Shown one piece after another: positions 1 through 5,371 of a stretch of DNA of 6,538 bases. Below the pieces are notes generated by a model. That model searched no databases and had not been told where the DNA came from. It saw nothing but the letters and a program-made list of their open reading frames with translations. Position 1 is the first letter of the stretch. Each line of letters starts with the position of its first letter. Where the stretch lies: positions 1-6,538 of the forward strand of contig JBGPFS010000145.1 in NCBI GenBank assembly GCA_041483455.1. Direction: 5' to 3'. The translations under genes and the position numbers were made by a program. The DNA is from JBGPFS01 sp041483455. Its GTDB lineage: Bacteria > Chloroflexota > Limnocylindria > Limnocylindrales > CSP1-4.

Positions 1-2
1 CC

Positions 3-971
3 CTACGGCGTGTAGTTGATCCGGATCCCGACCGCGTCGAGGCTGAACGTCCGGGTCGTGTTGTTCGCCACATCGGTGATCCGCAGCCGGAAGTTCGCGT
101 TCGTGAAGTCGCCGACCCCCCACGCCCCCGGCGCCCGGCCCCACGTGTCGGCGGCGCCGCCGAACGTGTAGGTGGTCAGGCCCGTGGCCGTGAACGCCAC
201 CGACTTGTTCGCGGTCCAGGTCGTCCCGCCGTCCCATGAGAGCTGGGCGCACAGGGTGGTGCCGGTGGTCGTGCTGACCCCGGCCACCGCCTGGAGCTCG
301 ATCCCGTTGATCGAGGCCACCGTGCCCGGCAGCGTGAAGCCGTAGTCGTAGAAGCGATGGTTGTCCTTGCCCGCGTTCGTGCAGGCCGTATTGGCGTTCG
401 TCCCGGAGTTGACGTCGGTGGCCGCCGAGGCGTCGGGGGCACCGCAGGCACGGGTCGGGTTCGTCTCGTAGCCGTTCCCGTCGCCGCCGGTGTCGGCCGC
501 CTGCGCGGTGCAGTAGAGCCGGCTCGTCCAGGTCGCCGGGAGGGTGACGACTGCCGTCGCCTGGGGCGTGTTCGGGCTCTCCCAGACGCCGTAGAACGAG
601 CGGACGACGTAGTAGTACGTCCCGCTCGAGGCCGGAGTCTCGGCGTAGGCGAGGGTCGTCCGCGGGGTCACCGTCCCGACGAGCGAGTACGGCCCGCCGC
701 TGACCGTGCCGCGCTCGACGTGGTACCCCGATGCGTAGGTGTCGGTCGTGATCGGCCAGCTGAGGGTCACGCTGGCGCCACCCGTGGCCGACAGCGTCGT
801 CGGCGCGACGAGCTGGTGGGTCGCGAAGGACGCCGGCCTGGCCTGGGAATTCGTCCAGGCGACCACGGCGGCGACCGGCAGCGCGGCCGCGAGCAGCAGG
901 ACGACCGCGGCCACCAGCGCCGAGGGCCGTCGGGCGCCGCCGAGCGATCGGGACTCGAGACCGGCGCTCAT
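3..971 (-). CDS. Secreted fibronectin type III protein with a SipW-type signal segment
   Basis: A 322-residue complete secreted protein, stop TAG at 3-5. Residues 1-16 are polar with Arg14-Arg15; residues 17-38 form a hydrophobic Ala/Val/Leu segment. Next comes W39-T-N-S, then S48-F-A-T, the signature also present in the TasA-like protein of this operon, so cleavage by the neighbouring SipW-type peptidase is inferred. Residues about 56-144 read as one fibronectin type III domain (LSW near 70, GYHVERG near 82-88, YYYVVRS near 119-125). Residues about 148-322 form a Gly/Thr/Asn-rich, beta-strand-like domain with four cysteines (154, 176, 197, 241) that I do not recognise; a carbohydrate- or surface-binding sandwich is a guess. 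The ATG overlaps the peptidase stop (ATGA, 968-971) and lacks a clear Shine-Dalgarno, so translational coupling is likely. Probable role: cell-surface or matrix adhesion. No catalytic motif seen. Confidence 0.85.
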   Translation of the reverse strand: MSAGLESRSLGGARRPSALVAAVVLLLAAALPVAAVVAWTNSQARPASFATHQLVAPTTLSATGGASVTLSWPITTDTYASGYHVERGTVSGGPYSLVGTVTPRTTLAYAETPASSGTYYYVVRSFYGVWESPNTPQATAVVTLPATWTSRLYCTAQAADTGGDGNGYETNPTRACGAPDASAATDVNSGTNANTACTNAGKDNHRFYDYGFTLPGTVASINGIELQAVAGVSTTTGTTLCAQLSWDGGTTWTANKSVAFTATGLTTYTFGGAADTWGRAPGAWGVGDFTNANFRLRITDVANNTTRTFSLDAVGIRINYTP

Positions 972-1525
972 CCGACCGGCGAGGCGCTCGCGAAGGGCGG
1001 GCGGGCGTGGGCTCGATCGGCCTCGATCGGGTCGAGGAGCCAGGCGAGGAGCAGGAGCGCGAGGCCGAGCAGGACGATGAACAGGGCCCCCAACGGGATC
1101 GTCATCCAGCTCAGGAGGTAGCCGACCCCGGGGAGGGCGAAGGCGATCCGGCCCACCATCGCGGATGCCGGGATGAGGACCGGGTCGATCGTCTGGTTCG
1201 CGTCGCCCTTCGTCTCGAACCAGACCCCGTCCGGACGGTACGCCACCCGGGTCACCCGGTGGCTGAACGTGGTCTGGCCGACCGTCCTGAACGACACCAC
1301 GTCCCCCGCGCGGACGGCGTCGGCCGGGACGACCTCGAGGATCGCGGCCGAGCCGAGGTGGATCGACGGCTCCATCGAGCCCCCGGTCACGATCACGACC
1401 GGATGTCCGGTCAGGGGAAGGACCCGCCCGACGATCACGCCGGTGAGTCCCACCGCCACGACGACGAGCAGCAGGACCTCGACGAGCCGGCGGACGGCAC
1501 GGATCATGCGCGTCGGTTCGGTCAT
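968..1525 (-). CDS. sipW: Signal peptidase I, SipW/ER type (S26B)
   Basis: A 185-residue membrane serine protease that removes signal peptides on the outer face of the cytoplasmic membrane. A membrane segment spans about residues 14-34. The nucleophile motif is GGSMEPS with Ser50. The general-base position is His89 in TFSHRV, not the Lys of ordinary bacterial LepB; this Ser-His arrangement is that of archaeal, ER and Bacillus SipW peptidases. KGDAN (107-111, Asp109) is the third conserved block, and a second hydrophobic span covers about 141-164 before a short polar tail. The length fits the SipW group. The ATG has a strong AGGAGG eight bases upstream (1534-1539). It lies between two genes whose products share a SipW-type signal signature and overlaps the next gene by four bases, so it is probably a dedicated rather than a housekeeping signal peptidase. 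The family is clear; the substrates are inferred. Confidence 0.93.
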   Translation of the reverse strand: MTEPTRMIRAVRRLVEVLLLVVVAVGLTGVIVGRVLPLTGHPVVIVTGGSMEPSIHLGSAAILEVVPADAVRAGDVVSFRTVGQTTFSHRVTRVAYRPDGVWFETKGDANQTIDPVLIPASAMVGRIAFALPGVGYLLSWMTIPLGALFIVLLGLALLLLAWLLDPIEADRAHARPPFASASPVG

Positions 1526-1533
1526 CGGTGCGT

Positions 1534-1539
1534 CCTCCT
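1534..1539 (-). promoter_or_regulatory. Shine-Dalgarno of the signal peptidase gene
   Basis: The minus strand reads AGGAGG, then eight bases, then the ATG at 1523-1525. It is the strongest ribosome binding site of the export operon and fixes this start. Confidence 0.75.
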
Positions 1540-1553
1540 GGTGACGCTGCCGG

Positions 1554-1604
1554 GCGGCGGGTCCAGTCGCCGGCTGGGAGAACGGCTCGGCCGCGACCCG
1601 CCGC
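1554..1604. repeat. Intercistronic inverted repeat between the TasA-like gene and sipW
   Basis: The arms GCGGCGGGTC (1554-1563) and GACCCGCCGC (1595-1604) are perfect complements of 10 bp around a 31-base GC-rich loop, inside the 112-base gap (1526-1637) between the TasA-like stop and the peptidase start. No T-tract follows on the minus strand, so it is not a classical terminator. It could stabilise the 3' end of the upstream message or attenuate read-through, giving more fibre protein than peptidase. In GC-rich DNA a 10-bp match is only modest evidence. Confidence 0.35.
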
Positions 1605-1637
1605 TGGCTGGCCGCGGCCGGAGTCCGTCCGCCGGGT

Positions 1638-2219
1638 CTAGTTGTTGGCGGTCTGCTCGGCGGCGAAGGTGAACGTCGCCGTCGCCGTGCTGCCCTGGTA
1701 GGTCTGGGCGGCGCCGCTGGGGAGGGCCCAGGTGAAGCAGAGCGTCTCGCTCGAGCTCGCCCCCAGGGTCCGGTCGCCGGCCTGGGCGCCCTGGGTCGGG
1801 TCGCCCAGGGCGGCGCTGCGGAGGGTACCGGTGTAGATCGTGCTGCCCACGCTCGCGCAGGCGACGTTCTTGATCGTCAGGGTCAGGCCGTTCGCCAGCG
1901 AGTTCGTCTCGGCGCTGATCGCGGTCGACATCGCGAAGCGGAATTGCGAGAGGCCCGTGTTGCTGACGGTCACGTCCTGCGAGCCGGTGTCGCCGGGCAG
2001 GATGTTGGTGGCCGTGAAGACCGTGGCCGGGCTGACGCCCAGGATGATCGAGCCGGTCGCGAACGACCCGGCATTCGTCTTCGAGTCGGTCCAGATCGCC
2101 AGTGAGAAGGCGCCCGTGCCGATCGTCAGGAGCGAAAGGCCCAGAAGGGCCCCGATGAGGCCGCGACGCCGGCGGTGGGTTCGCCCGCCGAGCATCGCCC
2201 GATCCGCCATGAGATCCAT
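1638..2219 (-). CDS. TasA/camelysin-like secreted protein with SipW-dependent signal peptide
   Basis: A 193-residue exported protein of the TasA/camelysin (peptidase M73-like) group, whose Bacillus members form biofilm matrix fibres. The N-terminus has a basic patch (THRRRRG, 14-20), a hydrophobic stretch (about 21-42), then W43-T-D-S and S52-F-A-T-G, the typical SipW-dependent signal layout. The mature part shows ILPGD (73-77), VTVSNTG (83-89), Cys121 and Cys161, LCFTWALP (160-167), YQG (174-176) and a C-terminal FTFAAEQ (183-189), all characteristic of the group. I chose the ATG at 2217-2219 because GAGAGG lies eight bases upstream; an in-frame ATG at 2298-2300 would add 27 non-signal-like residues with no ribosome site, and one at 2208-2210 is poorly placed. 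It is the first gene of the operon and is followed by its presumed peptidase. Protease activity, claimed for camelysin, is not implied by any motif here. Confidence 0.88.
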   Translation of the reverse strand: MDLMADRAMLGGRTHRRRRGLIGALLGLSLLTIGTGAFSLAIWTDSKTNAGSFATGSIILGVSPATVFTATNILPGDTGSQDVTVSNTGLSQFRFAMSTAISAETNSLANGLTLTIKNVACASVGSTIYTGTLRSAALGDPTQGAQAGDRTLGASSSETLCFTWALPSGAAQTYQGSTATATFTFAAEQTANN

Positions 2220-2227
2220 CAGTGCAA

Positions 2228-2233
2228 CCTCTC
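2228..2233 (-). promoter_or_regulatory. Ribosome binding site that decides the TasA-like start
   Basis: The minus strand reads GAGAGG, then eight bases, then ATG at 2217-2219. Neither the upstream ATG (2298-2300) nor the downstream ATG (2208-2210) has a comparable site. Confidence 0.55.
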
Positions 2234-2302
2234 GATTCCGAGGGGAGCGCGCAAATGTGGGACGCGCGCCCGCTTGTGGCGTATTGAAGCCGAGCCACAC
2301 GT

Positions 2303-2331
2303 CGGCGGAAATGCGCCGGATGGGTCATCCG
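2303..2331. repeat. Overlapping short hairpins upstream of the TasA-like gene
   Basis: CGGATG-GGT-CATCCG (2317-2331) is a perfect 6-bp stem with a 3-base loop. It overlaps CGGCG-GAAATG-CGCCG (2303-2318), a 5-bp stem with a 6-base loop. They share 2317-2318, so the two hairpins compete. They sit about 85-110 bases before the TasA-like start and could be an operator or a leader structure; they could also be chance in GC-rich DNA. Confidence 0.3.
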
Positions 2332-2404
2332 CCCCCGTACGTTCGTTCGGCGGGCATGGGTGGGTGGTCCGGGTCGGGGCCGCTGCGCACCGGGTCCGGT
2401 GGCT

Positions 2405-2416
2405 GGCGGTACCGCC
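2405..2416. repeat. 12-bp perfect palindrome after the aldehyde dehydrogenase gene
   Basis: GGCGGTACCGCC is fully self-complementary. It lies about 70 bases past the dehydrogenase stop and about 185 bases before the TasA-like start. With no loop it is better suited to binding a dimeric regulator than to terminating transcription. Function unknown. Confidence 0.3.
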
Positions 2417-2484
2417 CGCTCAGCGGTCGGTCGGGCCTCGGACTTCTCCGCGCCGGCTCCGCCTCGGCCAGACGCGCCCGTCGG

Positions 2485-3930
2485 CTACTGGGGCTGGGCC
2501 AGGACCATGATCCGGATCTCGGTCATGTCCTCGATCGCCCAGCGGAGGCCCTCCCGGCCGAGCCCGGAATCCTTCACCCCGCCGTAGGGCATGTGGTCGA
2601 TCCGGTAGGTCGGGACGTCGTTGACGATGACCCCGCCGACCTCGAGCTCGTTGAAGGCGGCCCAGCTGTTGGCCAGGTCGTTGGTGAAGACGCCGGTCTG
2701 GAGGCCGAAGAAGCTGTCGTTGACCTCCCGGATGGCGTCGCCGAAGTCGCGGAACGGGTAGGCCACCACGAGCGGGGCGAACGCCTCGTTCGAGCAGACG
2801 GCGGCGGTCTTCGGGGCGCCCGTGAGGATCGTCGGCGGGAAGTACGTCCCGTCCGCCCGACCGCCGGTCAGGACCGTCGCCCCGAGGGCCACGGCTTCGT
2901 CGACCCAGCGCTGGGTCCGATCGGCGGCAGCCGCGTCGACCATCGGCCCCAGGTCGGTCTGGGGATCGAGCGGATCCCCGACTTTCAGGACCCGGGCGCC
3001 GGCGACGAGCTTCGCCATGAACGGCTCCCAGACGTCCTCGTGGACGAACATCCGCTGGACGCTGATGCAGACCTGGCCGGCGTAGGCGAACGCCCCGACG
3101 AGGATCCGGCGCACGGCCCAGTCGAGGTCGGCGGTCCGGTCGACGATCACGCCGGCGTTGCCGCCGAGCTCGAGGACGACCTTCTTCTTGCCGGCCTTCG
3201 CCTTCATCCGCCAGCCCACCGAAGGGCTGCCCGTGAAGGTCAGCAGCTTGAAGCGGGGATCCTCGACCAGCCGGTCGCCGAGCTCGCGGGTCATCGGCAG
3301 GATGCTCACCGCACCGGCCGGGAGGCCCGCCTCGGCGACGATCTCGCCGACGGTGAGCATCGTCAGGGGGTCCTTGCTGGGCGGCTTGAGGACGATCGAG
3401 CAGCCCGCGGCGATCGCCGGGGCCAGCTTGTGGGCGGCCAGGTTGAGCGGGAAGTTGAACGGGCTGATCGCGGCGACCGGGCCGACCGGGAACCGGCGGG
3501 TGAAGCCGATCCGGCCCTTGGAGGCCGGCATGATGTCGAGCGGGATCGTCTCGCCGACCATCCGCTCGGCCTCCTCGGCGCCGAGCCGGAAGGTGACGAC
3601 CGCCCGGTCGACCTCCACCAGCGCGTCGCGGATGGGCTTGCCGGCCTCGAGCGCGATGAGCCGGCCGAGCTCCTCGCGGCGTGCCTTGATCCCAGCGCTG
3701 ATCTCGCGCAGGATCCGGCCCCGCTCGTAGGCGGGCAGGCGGCGGGTCTCCTCGAAGGCGGCGACCGCGGCCGTGACGGCTTCCTCGTACTGCTCCGGCG
3801 TGGCGTTGTAGGTCGAGCCGGCCGGGGTCCCCGGCGCCGCCGGGTTCGCGACGACGAGCGGGTCGGGCGAGTCGACCCAGCGGCCGGCCAGGAGGATCGG
3901 GTGGGGCGTGACGCCGGTGACGGTGGTCAT
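2485..3930 (-). CDS. NAD(P)-dependent aldehyde dehydrogenase
   Basis: A complete 481-residue cytoplasmic ALDH-superfamily enzyme, oxidising an aldehyde to the acid with NAD(P)+. The full active site is present: SPFNFP (156-161, oxyanion Asn159), VLKPPS (180-185, cofactor Lys182), FTGSPSVG (232-239), general base Glu254 in LELGGN, nucleophile Cys288 in GQVCIS, NEAFAP (381-386, ribose-binding Glu382) and the C-terminal PYGGVKDSGLGREG block (448-461). Length is normal for the superfamily. The GQVCISVQR and NDVPTYRIDHMPYGG wording resembles the lactaldehyde/phosphonoacetaldehyde/non-phosphorylating GAPDH branch, but the substrate cannot be fixed from sequence. The residue after KPP is Ser where strict NAD enzymes often have Glu, so NADP use is possible. 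The ATG (3928-3930) has GGAG ten bases upstream (3941-3944). It is transcribed divergently from the PPK2 gene, with no pathway neighbour to name its substrate. Confidence 0.95.
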   Translation of the reverse strand: MTTVTGVTPHPILLAGRWVDSPDPLVVANPAAPGTPAGSTYNATPEQYEEAVTAAVAAFEETRRLPAYERGRILREISAGIKARREELGRLIALEAGKPIRDALVEVDRAVVTFRLGAEEAERMVGETIPLDIMPASKGRIGFTRRFPVGPVAAISPFNFPLNLAAHKLAPAIAAGCSIVLKPPSKDPLTMLTVGEIVAEAGLPAGAVSILPMTRELGDRLVEDPRFKLLTFTGSPSVGWRMKAKAGKKKVVLELGGNAGVIVDRTADLDWAVRRILVGAFAYAGQVCISVQRMFVHEDVWEPFMAKLVAGARVLKVGDPLDPQTDLGPMVDAAAADRTQRWVDEAVALGATVLTGGRADGTYFPPTILTGAPKTAAVCSNEAFAPLVVAYPFRDFGDAIREVNDSFFGLQTGVFTNDLANSWAAFNELEVGGVIVNDVPTYRIDHMPYGGVKDSGLGREGLRWAIEDMTEIRIMVLAQPQ

Positions 3931-3987
3931 GGAACGGTGGCTCCCAGCAGGCGGTCGGTCAGGCAGGTGGCGATCCGGACGCTGGGC

Positions 3988-4016
3988 ATTCTACGCTCGG
4001 GCATCCGGTCGGTCGG
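3988..4016 (-). promoter_or_regulatory. Candidate promoter of the aldehyde dehydrogenase gene
   Basis: On the minus strand TAGAAT (3988-3993) matches TATAAT at five of six positions, with CCGACC (4011-4016) 17 bases upstream as a poor -35. Transcription would start near 3981, leaving a leader of about 50 bases with GGAG before the ATG. Only the -10 is persuasive. Confidence 0.35.
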
Positions 4017-4025
4017 TCGGGGCGC

Positions 4026-4031
4026 TAGCAT
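4026..4031 (+). promoter_or_regulatory. Candidate -10 element of the PPK2 gene
   Basis: TAGCAT fits TANNNT and lies 34 bases before the PPK2 ATG. No -35 is evident; the bases upstream are a GGTC tetranucleotide run (about 4007-4019). If real, it lies just beside the dehydrogenase promoter facing the other way, so the two may influence each other. Confidence 0.25.
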
Positions 4032-4053
4032 CTCCCCCATCGACCCGGCCGCT

Positions 4054-4057
4054 GAGG
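4054..4057 (+). promoter_or_regulatory. Ribosome binding site that decides the PPK2 start
   Basis: GAGG lies eight bases before ATG 4066-4068. This selects that start within a reading frame that stays open far upstream. Confidence 0.55.
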
Positions 4058-4065
4058 ATCATCGG

Positions 4066-4902
4066 ATGTCGAAGAACGACCGCTCCCGCGAGACGAGCCT
4101 GCGCGACCTGCTCCGCGTCCGACCGGGCTCCCGGATCGATCTCCGGAAGGTCGATCCCGGGGAGAGCCACGGGCACCAGAAGTCGGAGGCCGAAGTCGCG
4201 CTGGCCGCCGGGCTCGAGCGGCTGGCCGGGCTCCAGGACCGGCTGTGGGCCGAGTCCAAGCACCCGGTGCTCGTGGTCCTCCAGGGGATCGACGCGGCGG
4301 GCAAGGATGGCACGCTCCGACACGTCATGAGCGCCTTCAACCCGCAGGGCTGCCCGGTCACCGACTTCAAGGTCCCGAGCCCGCTCGAGCTGAGCCACGA
4401 CTACCTGTGGCGCGCTCATGCGGCGGTCCCCGCCAAAGGCGAGATCGGGATCTTCAACCGCTCGTACTACGAGGACCTGCTGGTCGTCCGGGTCCACGGC
4501 CTCGTCCCCGAGGAGCGCTGGAAGCGGCGCTACGATCAGATCAACGCGTTCGAGAAGACCCTCGTCGAGGAGGGCACCACCATCGTCAAGTTCTTCCTGT
4601 GGATCGACGCCGACGAGCAGCGCCAGCGCCTCCAGTCGCGTTACGACGACCCGACCAAGCGCTGGAAGTTCAAGCTGGGCGATCTCGAGGAGCGCAAGCG
4701 CTGGGACGACTACCGGGCCGCCTTCGAGGATGCCCTCTCGCGCTGCTCCACGACCTGGGCACCGTGGTACGTCATCCCATCCAACCGGAACTGGTTCCGG
4801 AACCTCGCGGTGGCTGACATCCTGGGCGACGTGCTCGACGACCTGAAGCCCGCCTATCCTCCGATGGACCCGTCGGTCCCCGAAGGCCTCGTCATCGCGT
4901 AG
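4066..4902 (+). CDS. ppk2: Polyphosphate kinase 2 family (class III-like polyphosphate:nucleotide phosphotransferase)
   Basis: A complete 278-residue soluble enzyme that transfers phosphate from inorganic polyphosphate to nucleoside mono- or diphosphates, regenerating ADP/ATP. Walker A is G74-IDAAGKDGT-83, with Lys80; Walker B is GIFNRSYYED (128-137); the lid helix region RWKFKLGDLEERKRWDDY spans 199-216; APWYVIPSNRNWFRN (232-246) is the conserved C-terminal block. The order and wording match single-domain PPK2 enzymes of the Meiothermus class III group, which accept both AMP and ADP; the class call is by resemblance. The N-terminal DLRKVDPGESHG (25-36) precedes a helical KSEAEVALAAGLERL segment typical of the family. 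The reading frame stays open more than 2 kb upstream, but that is antisense to the dehydrogenase; the start at 4066 has GAGG upstream and matches family length. Monocistronic, convergent with pheA. Confidence 0.93.
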   Translation: MSKNDRSRETSLRDLLRVRPGSRIDLRKVDPGESHGHQKSEAEVALAAGLERLAGLQDRLWAESKHPVLVVLQGIDAAGKDGTLRHVMSAFNPQGCPVTDFKVPSPLELSHDYLWRAHAAVPAKGEIGIFNRSYYEDLLVVRVHGLVPEERWKRRYDQINAFEKTLVEEGTTIVKFFLWIDADEQRQRLQSRYDDPTKRWKFKLGDLEERKRWDDYRAAFEDALSRCSTTWAPWYVIPSNRNWFRNLAVADILGDVLDDLKPAYPPMDPSVPEGLVIA

Positions 4903-4929
4903 ACGCTGGGCGGGTGCCCGGTAGAAGCT

Positions 4930-4949
4930 GCCGCTGCCGAGCCAGCGGC
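4930..4949 (+). terminator. Weak candidate terminator hairpin after the PPK2 gene
   Basis: GCCGCTG-CCGAGC-CAGCGGC is a perfect 7-bp GC-rich stem with a 6-base loop, 27 bases after the PPK2 stop. No U-tract follows, so it could at best be a non-canonical terminator or a message-stabilising stem. It also overlaps the start of the direct repeat array. Confidence 0.3.
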
Positions 4950-5068
4950 CAGGCGCCGAGGCCCAGCCGGCGATCTGCGCCAGGAGCCGAGGCCCAGCCG
5001 GCGGTCAGGCGCCAGGGCCGAGCCAGCGGCCAGGCGCCGAGGCCCAGCCGGCGATCTGCGCCAGGAGC
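4936..5068. repeat. Compound direct repeat, two identical 52-bp copies
   Basis: Bases 4936-4987 and 5017-5068 are identical over 52 bp, period 81. Finer structure is a series of related units each opening with CCAGG: 4949-4979 (31 bp), 4980-5011 (32 bp), 5012-5029 (18 bp) and 5030-5060 (31 bp), sharing GCCGAG and CAGCCGGCG cores. Each long unit can fold a small CGCCG/CGGCG stem. The array suggests recent unit duplication by slippage or unequal recombination. Function unknown; a dispersed intergenic repeat family is possible. Confidence 0.85.
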
Positions 5069-5183
5069 ACGATCCGACCGAGCGTTTGCGTGTGGCGCAC
5101 GTTCAGACCGCCGCGATCCTGCTGGCGGCCATCAGAACGGCAGGACGTTGCGCCAGACCCAGGCGCGTGGCTCGAGGCGCCTC

Positions 5184-5229
5184 CCGCCGGGTCGCTTGTT
5201 GCGCGTGGCGCACACCGGCGACCCGGCGG
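5184..5229. repeat. Strong 46-nt hairpin
   Basis: Arms CCGCCGGGTCGC (5184-5195) and GCGACCCGGCGG (5218-5229) are perfect 12-bp complements. Inside the 22-base loop, TGCGC-GTG-GCGCA (5200-5212) forms a second stem that extends with TG/CA (5197-5198 with 5213-5214) across a one-base bulge. Almost the whole element pairs. No T-run follows on either strand. It may act as a bidirectional 3'-end structure for the convergent genes, a REP-like element or part of a structured RNA. Confidence 0.6.
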
Positions 5230-5285
5230 CAGCCCGTCCTGCCCGGTCGACGGTCGTAACGTGCCTCAGGCGCAACACCCGTAGG

Positions 5286-5343
5286 GGCGCGGCCCCGTGG
5301 GTGCGTGGCGCGGCCCCGTGGGTGCGTGGCGCGGCCCCGTGGG
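5286..5343. repeat. 21-bp tandem repeat, about 2.8 copies
   Basis: Perfect copies start at 5286, 5307 and 5328; the last is cut after 16 bases. The unit begins GGCGCGGCCCCGTGGG. The unit length is a multiple of three, so it reads as a 7-residue repeat in any frame, but no supported gene covers it. It begins 28 bases past the pheA stop in the direction of transcription. The first copy can fold GGGGC-GCG-GCCCC (5284-5296). Such a tract is prone to copy-number change. Confidence 0.9.
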
Positions 5344-5371
5344 CGCCGGGCACGGGCCTGGGGGCCTGCCC

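Larger units (their letters stand above)
2220..2484. other. Non-coding gap upstream of the export operon
   Basis: These 265 bases separate the aldehyde dehydrogenase stop from the TasA-like start, both on the minus strand. They must hold the dehydrogenase 3' end and probably the export operon promoter, but no convincing -35/-10 pair is visible: the best is TTTCCG, 17 bases, TTCAAT on the minus strand ending near 2284, which is weak. The gap does hold small palindromes (2303-2331 and 2405-2416) and a GCGCGC pair (2247-2252 and 2264-2269). No small gene is supported. Confidence 0.5.
4903..5371. other. Convergent intergenic region rich in repeats
   Basis: These 469 bases lie between the 3' ends of the PPK2 gene (plus) and pheA (minus). 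I see no gene: the open frames here are low-complexity translations of the repeats. In order it holds a 7-bp hairpin (4930-4949), a compound direct repeat (4936-5068), a run of inverted repeats with a strong hairpin (about 5100-5243) and a 21-bp tandem repeat (5286-5343). Terminators for both genes should lie here, but no stem followed by a T-tract is present in either direction. Confidence 0.8.

Noticed and set aside
2220..2300. Upstream ATG start (2298-2300) for the TasA-like gene
   Set aside because: It would add 27 residues ahead of the signal segment and has no ribosome site; the ATG at 2217-2219 has GAGAGG at good spacing.
1522..2328. Minus-strand 268-codon frame overlapping the TasA-like gene
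   Set aside because: Low-complexity Arg/Pro/Asp-rich product in an alternative frame of a gene with clear family motifs.
1840..4065. Long plus-strand open frame running more than 2 kb into the PPK2 gene
   Set aside because: Its first 742 codons lie opposite the dehydrogenase and the TasA-like gene, have skewed Arg/Asp/Gly-rich composition and no recognisable domain. It is an antisense shadow in GC-rich DNA; the real gene begins at 4066.
4903..4920. GGGC-GGGT-GCCC mini-hairpin just after the PPK2 stop as a terminator
   Set aside because: The stem is only 4 bp and no T-tract follows.
4936..5068. CRISPR array
   Set aside because: Units of 31, 32, 18 and 31 bp abut without spacers, and no cas genes are nearby.
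5132..5353. Small minus-strand protein with a repeated GAAPRTH unit
   Set aside because: The repeat peptide is only the translation of the 21-bp DNA tandem repeat; there is no ribosome site and the remaining residues look random.
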